Assembly (NCBI RefSeq): GCF_023509475.1
Contig: NZ_JAKSDZ010000023.1
Span: 1-50,713 of the forward strand
Origin: Aestuariirhabdus haliotis
GTDB taxonomy: Bacteria > Pseudomonadota > Gammaproteobacteria > Pseudomonadales > Aestuariirhabdaceae
Length of the DNA stretch: 50,713 bases
Direction of reading: 5' to 3'
The notes below the pieces were generated by a model. The model was not told the origin of the DNA, ran no database searches, and worked only from the letters and a program-made list of their open reading frames with translations. Position numbers and translations under genes: made by a program. Shown in pieces: positions 42,306-50,595 of this stretch; the stretch's first letter is position 1, and every line of letters begins with the position of its first letter.

Positions 42306-43523
42306 ATGGAGATAACTGCCTCCTTTCCAACCCTGAGCCTGGCCATGATAGGCTTGGTGACATTGCTGACCCTGCTGTTTCATGTGCTGAGCTTTAATGC
42401 GCAGACGGCCAGTAATGCTCCTACCATCCTGACCAGTCTAGGCATATTTGGCACCTTTCTGGGGGTGGCTCTCGGACTTCTGGATTTTGATACGGAAAAT
42501 ATTCAAGCCAGCGTTCCTGACTTGATCGACGGCCTCAAAACCGCTTTCTGGTCTTCCATTGCGGGGCTGGCGGGAGCATTAAGTATCAAGCTTCGTTATT
42601 TGCTGGAGCTACGCCGTGATCGTGCCAGCCGCGAACAGATACGCATGGCGACAGTCGATGATCTGGCTCAGCTGTTGGCCCAGATTCGTGATCAGCAGCA
42701 GGACGCCAACGACGCGCGGCATGAAGGGGAGATGCTGGCGGTGATGAAAACAATGCAGCAGGACAACCAGAAGCAGCTCACAACATTGAATCAACAGTTG
42801 GGTGAGTACCAGCAACAGATGGTTGATGCGAACACCCAGGCTTTGGTCGGTGCCCTGGAAACCGTTATGCATGATTTTAATACCCGTATTAATGAGCAAT
42901 ACGGAGAGAATTTCCGCCACTTGAACGAAGCCGTAGGAGAAATGCTGCGTTGGCAGCAGGCGTATCAGAAGCAGCTTGATACCTTGATTCTGCAACAGCA
43001 AAAGACCGGCGATATCATGCAGGAAGCCACTCGAAGCCATGAACGGGTCGTGGAGCAAACCAAGGTGTTCAGTACGGTATCCGAGGCCCTCGAAGGGATG
43101 CTTGCGGGCTTGGAGACACAGAGTAAAGGCTTAGAGGGTTATCTGTCTGCCTTGTCCTCGCTGGTCAGTAACGCCGGCGAAGGCTTACCTCAGCTCGAAG
43201 ACCGTTTCGAGGTATTAACCGGACAGCTATATAAGGCAATTACGACCAATAGCGAGCAGACTCAGCGCCTGCTCGAGAATAGCAGCGAGCAATTTGCCAA
43301 AGCCCAGGAGGCATTGAACCAGCAAGTTACACAGATGCTGGCGCAGAATGAACAACAGGTTGAACGGCTCGACCGGTCCATGGAAGAGGAGCTGAACAAG
43401 GCACTACAGAGTTTTGGTTATCAGTTGACGGCGTTATCGGAAAAGTTTGTCAGCGATTATGCCCCGCTGACCGAGCGTTTACGTGAAGTCGTGGCCATCG
43501 CACAAGATTCGGAGGTGCGGTGA
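42306..43523 (+). CDS. ZorA-like MotA/TolQ/ExbB proton channel protein with coiled-coil tail
   Basis: A protein of about 405 residues. Three membrane helices (about 9-30, 40-60 and 77-98) include TILTSLGIFGTFLGVALGLLDF and LIDGLKTAFWSSIAGLAGAL, the MotA/ExbB/ZorA channel core with polar Thr50 and Thr79/Ser83/Ser84 in the helices. Residues 105-405 form a long Gln/Glu-rich coiled coil without the MotA cytoplasmic domain, as in ZorA of the Zorya antiphage system, although ZorA of E. coli is longer. The ATG at 42306 fits the family start; the frame is open to 42210. Its stop overlaps the next start by 4 bp. It is not flagellar MotA: no flagellar genes are near. Confidence 0.85.
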   Translation: MEITASFPTLSLAMIGLVTLLTLLFHVLSFNAQTASNAPTILTSLGIFGTFLGVALGLLDFDTENIQASVPDLIDGLKTAFWSSIAGLAGALSIKLRYLLELRRDRASREQIRMATVDDLAQLLAQIRDQQQDANDARHEGEMLAVMKTMQQDNQKQLTTLNQQLGEYQQQMVDANTQALVGALETVMHDFNTRINEQYGENFRHLNEAVGEMLRWQQAYQKQLDTLILQQQKTGDIMQEATRSHERVVEQTKVFSTVSEALEGMLAGLETQSKGLEGYLSALSSLVSNAGEGLPQLEDRFEVLTGQLYKAITTNSEQTQRLLENSSEQFAKAQEALNQQVTQMLAQNEQQVERLDRSMEEELNKALQSFGYQLTALSEKFVSDYAPLTERLREVVAIAQDSEVR

Positions 43524-44257
43524 AGCAAGAACAGCCCAGTGGGCTCGATAACCAACGAGTCGAAGAACTCGAACACGAAGAGCATTGGGTGGCGGTCAGC
43601 GACTTAATGGGCGGCTTAATGATGGTGTTCCTGCTAATTGCCTTAGTGTTTATGGTGATCGTTGAGCTGGAGAGGCGCAAGATTCATGATGTTGCGGTGG
43701 TCTATGAGCGTTTAAGAACCCAGCTTTATGAGGACCTGCGTCGCGAGTTTGCCGATGATCTTCCTCGTTGGGGAGCCGAGCTTAACAAGGATTTGAGTAT
43801 TCGCTTTCTGCGCACGGAGCTGTTGTTCGATCGAGGTGTCGCGGATTTAAAACCTGATTTTTCCGCCATACTGGCTGATTTTTTTCCTCGTTACGTGCGT
43901 ATTATTGCCTCTGACCGTTATCGTCAGGATATAAAAGAGGTGCGCATCGAAGGCCATACGGATCGTGGTTGGTCCGATGCAAAGACGCCAGACGATGCCT
44001 ATATTCGCAATATGGAGCTGTCACAGACACGAACCCGGACTACCTTGGCTTACCTGCTAGGCCTGGAAACGGTGGCGTATAGAAAGCCTTGGCTGAAGTC
44101 ACACCTGACCGCCAATGGATTGTCGTCTTCCAAACCGGTGTTATTGGCTGATGGTAGCGAAGACAGCGACCGTTCCCGCCGGGTTGAATTCCGTTTGCGG
44201 ACCGATGCAGAATCACGAATAGAAGCGATTCTACGAGAGGGGGAAATGGCGCCTTGA
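43520..44257 (+). CDS. ZorB-like MotB/OmpA-domain protein
   Basis: A 245-residue protein with a short cytoplasmic N-terminus, one membrane helix (29-49) with the ion-channel Asp at its mouth (SDLMGGLMM, Asp28), then a periplasmic linker and an OmpA/MotB-like peptidoglycan-binding domain (about 95-228) with EGHTDRGW at 144-151, the LSQTRTR helix (167-173) and the C-terminal DRSRRVEFRLR. This matches ZorB, the stator partner of ZorA. The GTG start overlaps the previous stop and has GGAGGT upstream. Its stop overlaps the start of the third gene (TTGA). Confidence 0.87.
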   Translation: MKQEQPSGLDNQRVEELEHEEHWVAVSDLMGGLMMVFLLIALVFMVIVELERRKIHDVAVVYERLRTQLYEDLRREFADDLPRWGAELNKDLSIRFLRTELLFDRGVADLKPDFSAILADFFPRYVRIIASDRYRQDIKEVRIEGHTDRGWSDAKTPDDAYIRNMELSQTRTRTTLAYLLGLETVAYRKPWLKSHLTANGLSSSKPVLLADGSEDSDRSRRVEFRLRTDAESRIEAILREGEMAP

Positions 44258-44955
44258 AACTCACCAATTTCCTCGAGTTTGATGCTTTCAACCAGTTGCG
44301 CGAACAGATTGGGACTCGGCGGCTTGGGTATTTTGAGTTGTTTGACCCTCATTTTCATCTTACCGGAGATGAACGAATCCACTTGGAGCAAGAAGGCTTT
44401 TTGGTGAATCCGGCACAGGTTCAGCGCCTTGTTGATGGTACTTTCGCTTATAAAAATAGCCGGGTTATCTGTTATCTGGCACAGCCTTCCAGCCAGCAAT
44501 TACAAGCCAAACCTCTCTGTTACCATCTGACGGATTGCGATGACCTTCTAGCTGACCTCAATTCATTAGAATCGAATACTAAGATATTGCGAGTGACCAC
44601 CGCCTGCAGTGGCGTTTTCCCTGTTCGCATAGAGAATGAAATTGAGCTGCGCCAACTTGGGGTGTGTGAAGGTTGTTTGCAAAAGCTGGGCTTTGAAGGT
44701 TTTGATGTACAAAGGAATCGCCGACGTGCATGGAGTTTGCAACTATTGGAGGCCTTTAGTCCGGAAGGCTTTTTTGCCCGCTACCGACAATATCCAGTCA
44801 AGCCTGAGGAGTTTGCTGGTCGAACTGCTGTTGTCGGTCATAGGGAAGGGGATGCACTGGGTAATGAACGCCAAAGCCATGAATCGGCGAGTTCTGACAG
44901 ACACACAAATATTAACTGGTGGGAAATACGGAGAAAATCGGCATTAAGTGAGTAA
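44254..44955 (+). CDS. Cysteine-rich third protein of the ZorAB-like cluster, unknown function
   Basis: I cannot assign this 233-residue protein. Residues 1-75 form one domain (FLEFDAFNQLREQIGTRRLGYFELFD). Residues 89-141 contain a probable zinc site: His91-x3-Cys95 and Cys138-x2-Cys141 (GVCEGCLQKLGFEGF), plus Cys89 and Cys118. From memory this resembles the segment that precedes an HNH nuclease module in some defence-linked proteins, but no HNH motif follows; the protein ends shortly after INWWEIRRKS. It is not an evident ZorC, ZorD or ZorE. It starts with TTG overlapping the ZorB-like stop by 4 bp, so it is made with the channel pair and is the likely effector or sensor. Confidence 0.7.
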   Translation: MKLTNFLEFDAFNQLREQIGTRRLGYFELFDPHFHLTGDERIHLEQEGFLVNPAQVQRLVDGTFAYKNSRVICYLAQPSSQQLQAKPLCYHLTDCDDLLADLNSLESNTKILRVTTACSGVFPVRIENEIELRQLGVCEGCLQKLGFEGFDVQRNRRRAWSLQLLEAFSPEGFFARYRQYPVKPEEFAGRTAVVGHREGDALGNERQSHESASSDRHTNINWWEIRRKSALSE

Positions 44956-44958
44956 TTC

Positions 44959-45005
44959 GGGAAGCTATTGTTGGGCTGGCATCAGCCAAGGTCGAATAGC
45001 TTCCC
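44959..45005. terminator. Large hairpin after the ZorAB-like cluster
   Basis: GGGAAGCTATT and its exact complement (11 bp) enclose an inner hairpin (GGCTG, loop GCAT, CAGCC). It begins 3 bp after the stop of the third gene and lies before the end of the convergent gene. There is no U-run. It may end or protect both transcripts. Confidence 0.6.
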
Positions 45006-45029
45006 ATTCGTTAATGCAAAATGGATGGC

Positions 45030-45377
45030 TCAAGCCTGCAAGGTTGCCTCGGCGGAATACTCCCGACGTTGACTTAAAGCGCGACTCTTTTTGTAAATGA
45101 TCTTGGGTAAGGCACGCGGCTTGCGGCGGGCTTCAAGATCGGCCATTTCCGCCATGCTTAAGCCCTCACGGTTGCCTGGGTGGCGTTCGATCTTTCGGGA
45201 ATCCTGTGCATGTTCTACGGACTGAGCTTGTTCTTGCTCCTGCATACGCATGTTATGACGCATACGATATGGGTGACCATGAGTACGGCGAGCCTTGCGT
45301 TCATTGTCCGCCTTAGGCTGAGGTGGTTTTTCTCCAGTGAACTGCTCGTATACGGTGGTATAAAGATATTTGCTCAT
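45030..45377 (-). CDS. Small basic protein of unknown function
   Basis: A 115-residue hydrophilic protein, very rich in Arg, Lys, Glu and Gln, with no membrane segment or signal peptide. It starts MSKYLYTTVYEQFTGEKPP and is probably largely helical or disordered. AAGGAA lies six bases before the ATG, which supports real translation. It converges with the ZorAB-like cluster, separated by the hairpin at 44959-45005. No family recognised; binding to nucleic acid is possible from its charge but unproven. Confidence 0.6.
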   Translation of the reverse strand: MSKYLYTTVYEQFTGEKPPQPKADNERKARRTHGHPYRMRHNMRMQEQEQAQSVEHAQDSRKIERHPGNREGLSMAEMADLEARRKPRALPKIIYKKSRALSQRREYSAEATLQA

Positions 45378-45745
45378 CTGCCGTTCCTTAGGGAAGAATG
45401 CTTCCCGTCATGTTATCCATCTGATGGTGACATTTTAGGGCTTGAGTGGATGGGTAAAAATAGGTATCTGTACCTAAAAAACTGTGGAAAATCGGGCTCT
45501 TAGCGCACTTTTTAGTGCCACAGAAATGAGACCATAAAACCGGGTGGAGAGTTTCTTTGTGTTCTGTAAAGGTTATGCAAAGTACCGTTCATAGGATCCA
45601 GTGAAAGGCGCTTTGTAATGTCAGTTAGCAGCAAAGCAATTATTGTGGTTCTATAGTGCCTATCAGAACGCAAGATAGCGTCAAACACTGCTTCAGGATG
45701 GTGGCAGCGTTATGAGAATAATAGATAAAGGGGTGTTCGCAGGGG
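45378..45745. other. Intergenic region upstream of the diguanylate cyclase gene
   Basis: These 368 bp separate divergent genes and should hold both promoters. A small perfect inverted repeat, TAGGTA-TCTG-TACCTA, lies at 45461-45476 between A-rich flanks and could be an operator. TATAGT at 45652-45657 is a possible -10 for the downstream gene, without a good -35. I see no gene. Confidence 0.45.
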
Positions 45746-47482
45746 ATGCGTAAGCTTGTCTGTTTGTTAATCTGGATCAGTCCGTTTTGTTGGGCTCAGC
45801 CACAACCATTTCTTCTTGAGGGTGACCTTCGGGCGGCACCATTGTGGCAGTACGCAGAAGTATTATTTGATCCATCAGGCGCTTTGACGATTGAGCAGGT
45901 TAGAAGTCCTGCCCGAGATAAAGAATTTCTCCCGTTAACGAAGAGCATGCTGAATCAAGGGATTACCGATCATGCCTATTGGATAAAAGTGCAAATAAAA
46001 AACCCTACGCCGCAGGCAGTAGCATGGATAGTAACGCCTGAAACCTCTTACATGGATCGCTTCGATGCTTACCTGTTTGAAGATAAGGCGTTACCAAAAG
46101 TGTTTCTGTTGTCTGATTTTAAACCCTTTTCAGAGCGTCCAATCCCTTATCGGAAGTTGAATTTTCAGCACCGAACCGACAGTGGTGGGCTCACGACGCT
46201 CTACCTTCGAGCGCAGATGGTATTGCCTGATACGATGACTCTGACGTTTCATCTGTGGGAAAAGGAACAGTTCTATCACACTCTGATTAATGACTATTTT
46301 TTTTATGGCGGTTACTTCTCCGCACTATTGCTGCTTGCATTAGTATGCCTGTTCCTTTGGTTATCGCTGAAAGAAAGTATTTACGGGACTTACCTGTGTT
46401 ACATCCTCTCCAATGTGTTGATGTGGGGCTGTCTCATGGGTTTTACCTACCAGTACCTGTTGCCAAACTACCCGATACTCAATAATGAGATATTTAATCC
46501 GGCCTTTTTGCTGATGGCGCTTTTTGCCATTCAGTTTAGTCGTCAGTTTCTGAATACTCCGGACCATATACCCAATGCAGATATGGTGCTGCGCTACCTT
46601 GCCTACTCCATGATGGTGATCGTGGGATTAAGGTTGTTAGGGGTGTACGAACTGGTTGTCTACCTTACCTATATTGCTCTAGCCGCTTTGCTGGTTCTGC
46701 CCTGGATTGGTTGGCTCTGTTACCGAAAAGGCGTTATTTACGCTCGCTGGTATATTTTTGCCTGGATGATCTATTTGATTGGTATTAGTGGCAGTGTGCT
46801 GTCGGCATCCGGTGTCATCAGTTGGGGGAAAGCCCCTATTTTGTATACCCAAATTGCTGGCTTGATAGAGATATTGGTTTTAGCGGTAGCTATGTCGGAT
46901 AAGGTTCGGCAATTGAAAACGGGTTATGAAAGAGCAACCAAAGAATCGGTCGAGGATCCATTAACCGGGTTAGGTAATCGGCGCCTTCTTGAACAACGTT
47001 TTGAGCGAATGGTGGAGTATTGTGAACCATCGCGGCCGCTGTTTTTATTGTTGCTTGATATCGACCATTTTAAAAACATCAATGATCGTTATGGCCATCT
47101 TGCCGGAGATGCAGTTCTTGAACGTTTGGCCTCCATCATGAAATGGCAAAGCCGACCGGAAGATGCCCAGGTAAGATACGGTGGAGAAGAGTTTGTCTTG
47201 CTGTTATCCCTGAAAGATACACCGGAAGTGTTACAGGTGGCTGAGCGGATTCGTGATCAGTTTGCAAAAACACCTACAGTCATAGGATCCATGTCAATTA
47301 CACATACATTGAGTGTCGGTATCGCCAAGGTGGATCGTTCCAGTCATGATCTGAATTTAGCACTGGATCAAGCTGACAGGGCACTGTATTTGGCTAAACA
47401 AAGCGGCAGAAATCGGGTGCAGCAATATTGCGCTGAAGAATGCAATGCAAACAATAAACTCAGTATAGAGTGCAGTGATTGA
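45746..47482 (+). CDS. Diguanylate cyclase with 7TMR-DISM sensor
   Basis: A 578-residue inner-membrane protein. After a signal peptide (17 residues, ending CWA) comes a periplasmic beta-sandwich sensor of the 7TMR-DISM extracellular type (about 20-175), seven membrane helices (about 185-390) and a GGDEF domain (about 410-565) starting DPLTGLGNRR. The active-site motif is GGEEF (near 480), competent to make c-di-GMP from GTP. An RxxD inhibitory site (RPED) stands exactly five residues before it, so product feedback is likely. It may sense a small carbohydrate-like ligand. The PilZ protein at 8851 is a possible downstream receptor in the same cell. Confidence 0.94.
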   Translation: MRKLVCLLIWISPFCWAQPQPFLLEGDLRAAPLWQYAEVLFDPSGALTIEQVRSPARDKEFLPLTKSMLNQGITDHAYWIKVQIKNPTPQAVAWIVTPETSYMDRFDAYLFEDKALPKVFLLSDFKPFSERPIPYRKLNFQHRTDSGGLTTLYLRAQMVLPDTMTLTFHLWEKEQFYHTLINDYFFYGGYFSALLLLALVCLFLWLSLKESIYGTYLCYILSNVLMWGCLMGFTYQYLLPNYPILNNEIFNPAFLLMALFAIQFSRQFLNTPDHIPNADMVLRYLAYSMMVIVGLRLLGVYELVVYLTYIALAALLVLPWIGWLCYRKGVIYARWYIFAWMIYLIGISGSVLSASGVISWGKAPILYTQIAGLIEILVLAVAMSDKVRQLKTGYERATKESVEDPLTGLGNRRLLEQRFERMVEYCEPSRPLFLLLLDIDHFKNINDRYGHLAGDAVLERLASIMKWQSRPEDAQVRYGGEEFVLLLSLKDTPEVLQVAERIRDQFAKTPTVIGSMSITHTLSVGIAKVDRSSHDLNLALDQADRALYLAKQSGRNRVQQYCAEECNANNKLSIECSD

Positions 47483-47506
47483 ACGTTCACATGACATGTT
47501 AGATTT

Positions 47507-47956
47507 ATGATTGAATTTCAGGTTGCAAAAGGCTCGGATATCCCTTTGGCCTTATTGTTGGAAGCCGATCCTAGCGAATTAAAGATTAATAAATACCGCA
47601 GCAAAAGTTCGGCAGTCGTTGCTGTGAAGGATGATGATATTGTCGGCGCCTGCCTGTTATTGCCGCTTGATGCCAGTAATATTGAATTGATTAATATTGC
47701 CGTGGATCCTGGTCAACAGGGAAAAGGTATTGGTGTTCAGTTGTTGCAACGCGCCCTTGGGTTTGCCAGGGAGCAGGGCTATCAGGCTATTGAGTTGACG
47801 ACGGGAACCTTTGGTTATCAACTGGCTTTTTATCAACGACAAGGCTTTCGAGCTGTCGAGTTAGTCCGGGACTATTTCCTGAATCAATATCCGCAATTAC
47901 TGATAGAAGATGGTATACAGCATAAAGATATGCTCAGATTACGCCTCCAGCTCTAG
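47507..47956 (+). CDS. GNAT family N-acetyltransferase
   Basis: A 149-residue GNAT enzyme. The acetyl-CoA motif A is INIAVDPGQQGKGIGVQLLQRALGFAREQG (QxxGxG form GQQGKGIG), followed by ELTTGTFGYQLAFYQRQGFRAVELV, the motif B region. The acceptor is unknown. It lies 24 bp after the diguanylate cyclase gene and 40 bp before the nitronate monooxygenase gene in the same direction. Confidence 0.9.
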   Translation: MIEFQVAKGSDIPLALLLEADPSELKINKYRSKSSAVVAVKDDDIVGACLLLPLDASNIELINIAVDPGQQGKGIGVQLLQRALGFAREQGYQAIELTTGTFGYQLAFYQRQGFRAVELVRDYFLNQYPQLLIEDGIQHKDMLRLRLQL

Positions 47957-47996
47957 TTCGGTTTCGGAAGAGCGGTTGAATCATTGAGGGATTTTT

Positions 47997-49037
47997 ATGC
48001 AAGCTATGGAATGTTTTGCCGGAACGGAATTGCCGATTATCCAAGCCCCAATGGCTGGCGTTCAGGGAAGTACCCTGGCGATAGCGGTAAGCAATGCGGG
48101 AGGTTTAGGTTCGTTACCCTGTGCCATGTTATCTCAGGATGCGCTGATAAAGGAACTGACCACCATAGCAGCGCATACGGACCGGCCTTATAACCTGAAT
48201 TTTTTTGCCCATCGACCTGAACCCGAAAGTGCAACGAGCAAGTCGCGCTGGCTAGAAGTACTATCTCCCTATTTTCAGGAATGGTCTATCCATTCGAACG
48301 ATATTGCAGGTGGTCCCAGCCGAGCCCCTTTCAGTAAGGCGATCGCCGATCTTATTGAACCCTTCAGGCCGCCCGTTATCAGTTTTCATTTTGGACTGCC
48401 TGAGCCGAGGTTATTGCAGCGAATAAAAAGTTGGGGAAGCCTGATCATCAGTACTGCGACCACGGTAGACGAAGCGTTGTGGTTAGAAAAACAAGGCGCC
48501 GATGCCATAATCGCTCAGGGTCTGGAGGCGGGCGGTCATCGTGGCAGCTTCCTCAATTCAGACTTGAATACACAACTGGGAACCTTTGCATTATTGCCGC
48601 AAATTATCGATGCCGTTGATCTTCCAGTGATTGCAGCCGGAGGTATTGCTGATGCCAAAGGCGTGCAAGCAGTGATGGGATTAGGCGCAGTTGCGGCTCA
48701 GGTTGGCACTGCCTTTTTGCTCTGCCCCGAGGCGACAACCTCTGAGGTGCATCGTCTGGCGTTACAAGATTCCAGGAGCCGTCCAACCGTACTAACCAAT
48801 GTGTTTTCCGGGGGAGTAGCAAGGGGGCTAGAGAATCGTGCAATACGCGAACTGGGGCCAATCAGTGAGGCGGCTCCTGACTTCCCCTATGCTTCTTCAG
48901 CCATTGCACCGCTAAGAAGTGCGGCAGAGGCTGCAGGGAAAGATGATTTCTCTCCCTTGTGGTGTGGCCAGAATCGGTCGGGGTGCAAAACCCTGCCAGC
49001 GAGTGAGTTAACACGTCGGCTGGCAGGCGTTGCTTGA
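47997..49037 (+). CDS. Nitronate monooxygenase family protein
   Basis: A 346-residue FMN-binding TIM barrel. It has PIIQAPMAGVQGSTLAIAVSNAGGLGSLP at the start, the catalytic His in EAGGHRGSF (near 184), and the flavin-phosphate segment VIAAGGIADAKGVQAVMGLGAVAAQVGTAFLLCPE. Such enzymes oxidise alkyl nitronates such as propionate 3-nitronate, a detoxifying reaction; some relatives are enoyl reductases. GAGGGA lies at suitable spacing before the ATG. Confidence 0.9.
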   Translation: MQAMECFAGTELPIIQAPMAGVQGSTLAIAVSNAGGLGSLPCAMLSQDALIKELTTIAAHTDRPYNLNFFAHRPEPESATSKSRWLEVLSPYFQEWSIHSNDIAGGPSRAPFSKAIADLIEPFRPPVISFHFGLPEPRLLQRIKSWGSLIISTATTVDEALWLEKQGADAIIAQGLEAGGHRGSFLNSDLNTQLGTFALLPQIIDAVDLPVIAAGGIADAKGVQAVMGLGAVAAQVGTAFLLCPEATTSEVHRLALQDSRSRPTVLTNVFSGGVARGLENRAIRELGPISEAAPDFPYASSAIAPLRSAAEAAGKDDFSPLWCGQNRSGCKTLPASELTRRLAGVA

Positions 49038-49121
49038 TCAAATGGACAGTCTTATTAGTTCATCATTTTCCTTTCGATTTGCGAATGAGAATGTATAAAA
49101 GACTGTTCATTTGAAAATGAT
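49038..49121. repeat. Long interrupted inverted repeat with competing pairings
   Basis: TCAAATGGACAGTCTT (49038-49053) pairs with AAGACTGTTCATTTGA (49099-49114), 16 bp with one G-T pair. ATCATTTTC (49062-49070) pairs with GAAAATGAT (49113-49121), which shares bases with the first pairing, so only one can form. It begins directly after the monooxygenase stop. It may be a terminator, an attenuator for the small gene at 49241, or a small RNA. Confidence 0.55.
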
Positions 49122-49240
49122 ATATCAAAAACTGTTCCAGAATTTATACTCAAATATAGTGGCTTGTACGCATGGTCAGATTGCCTGTTGAAGGGTAGTC
49201 TGACTACAGTTTCAGAATAGATTTAGAAAGAGAGATGGTC

Positions 49241-49426
49241 ATGCCAGACGTGAATTTAACTCGTGAGATCTGCAATAAATTGCATGAAGCACCCAAAGAT
49301 GTGAAGGAGCGTGCAGAAGATGTGAAGCACTCCATTCATCAAGGAAAACACGATCTGAAAAATGTTGAGAAAGAGCGTTCTGGTTATCAGCAGCCAGGAC
49401 TCTGGAATAGCTGGCGGGTAGAGTAA
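49241..49426 (+). CDS. Small charged protein of unknown function
   Basis: A 61-residue hydrophilic protein, mostly helical by composition (KLHEAPKDVKERAEDVKHSI), ending in an aromatic tail (PGLWNSWRVE). GAGAG lies about eight bases before the ATG at 49241; an ATG at 49235 is nearly adjacent to that site. I recognise no family. Preceded by a highly structured 200-bp region, so expression may be regulated at the RNA level. Coding status is probable but not certain. Confidence 0.5.
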   Translation: MPDVNLTREICNKLHEAPKDVKERAEDVKHSIHQGKHDLKNVEKERSGYQQPGLWNSWRVE

Positions 49427-49545
49427 ATTCCGACCAACAGGGCCGAACATGAAACGTACGGCCGCAATGTTTCTGGGATATTCCAGAAATTATGTAGTAC
49501 AACATCTGTTAGTATGGACAGTTAGACCTGACCAGAGCTACTGCC

Positions 49546-50595
49546 ATGCCTTCATCTCCTGTTGCGCGAGCCGCGTTGCACTATCCTTTTGCTTCCAAAC
49601 CAGAATCTGGCCAGCTCCTTGAAGTGGCTCAGGGACTGCATTGGTTGCGCATGCCGCTGCCTTTTTCCCTGAATCACATTAACCTTTGGTTACTGGATGA
49701 GGAGGAGGGTTTCACGCTGGTTGATACCGGGCTGGCGGATGATCGGTCCATTGATATCTGGCAAGAACTGTTCGAGAGCGCCTTGGCTGGTAAGGCTTTG
49801 AACCGTATGCTGGTCACTCACATGCACCCGGATCATCTGGGGTTGGCTGGATGGCTCCATGAACGCAGTGGGGCGCCACTGTATATCACCCGTACAGAAT
49901 ATCTGTCTTGTCGTAGCTTATTGCAGTATTCCCATGAGCAGGCCCCTGAGGATGCCATCGGATTTTATCGGGCGGCAGGTTTTGATGAGCAACAGCTAAG
50001 CTACTATCGCTCCCAGTTCGGAGGTTTTGGCCGCATGATGCGTGGAGTTCCTCACAGTTTTGAGCGATTGCAAGATGGGGATTTGATAAGCATCGGCTCG
50101 CGTGACTGGCGGGTCATTATTGGTCAGGGACATTCTCCCGAACACGCTTGCTTGTTCTGTGAAACTGAAAATATTTTTATTTCAGGGGACCAACTGTTGC
50201 CTACGATCTCTTCCAACGTCAGCGTTTGGCCATCGGAGCCGAACGGAGACCCTCTGGATTTGTGGTTGCAGAGCTGCCATCGTTTGGCGAATTTGCTGGA
50301 TGAGGAGACGCTGGTTTTGCCTTCGCACGGAAAGCCTTTTACCGGGGCCCCGACGCGCTTGCATCAGTTGATTGATGAGCATGAAGCGGACCTCACCGCT
50401 TTGCAGGCCTTTTGTGATCAGCCAAAGCGGGCAGTGGATTGCTTTGAGGTTCTGTTTCGTGCACCGATAAATCGTCATAACCTGATTATGGCGACGGGAG
50501 AAAGCCTGGCACACCTCAAGTGCCTTGAAAAGCGCAACCTGATCAAGCGCCAACGGGATGCGTCGGGCGTTGATTGGTACCAAACTCTTGCTTAA
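49546..50595 (+). CDS. Metallo-beta-lactamase-fold hydrolase
   Basis: A 349-residue protein of the MBL superfamily. The zinc motif is HMHPDH at 92-97, with further ligands expected in GQGHSPEHA (His near 197), ISGDQLLP (Asp) and LPSHGKPF (His). A C-terminal helical extension (about 275-349: LTALQAFCDQPKRAVDCFEVLF ... AHLKCLEKRNLIKRQRD) resembles the winged-helix-like tail of LACTB2-type enzymes. It may hydrolyse a thioester, lactone or nucleic-acid substrate. Its TAA stop lies within the TTAA that borders the dispersed element. Confidence 0.9.
   Translation: MPSSPVARAALHYPFASKPESGQLLEVAQGLHWLRMPLPFSLNHINLWLLDEEEGFTLVDTGLADDRSIDIWQELFESALAGKALNRMLVTHMHPDHLGLAGWLHERSGAPLYITRTEYLSCRSLLQYSHEQAPEDAIGFYRAAGFDEQQLSYYRSQFGGFGRMMRGVPHSFERLQDGDLISIGSRDWRVIIGQGHSPEHACLFCETENIFISGDQLLPTISSNVSVWPSEPNGDPLDLWLQSCHRLANLLDEETLVLPSHGKPFTGAPTRLHQLIDEHEADLTALQAFCDQPKRAVDCFEVLFRAPINRHNLIMATGESLAHLKCLEKRNLIKRQRDASGVDWYQTLA

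Noticed and set aside
42306-44257. Flagellar stator MotA/MotB
   Set aside because: The first protein lacks the MotA cytoplasmic domain and has a long coiled-coil tail instead, and no flagellar genes are nearby; a ZorAB-like assignment fits better.
45180-45503. 107-codon plus-strand open frame opposite the small basic protein
   Set aside because: It is the shadow of the minus-strand gene, which has a clear ribosome site; the hydrophobic composition arises from the complementary codons.
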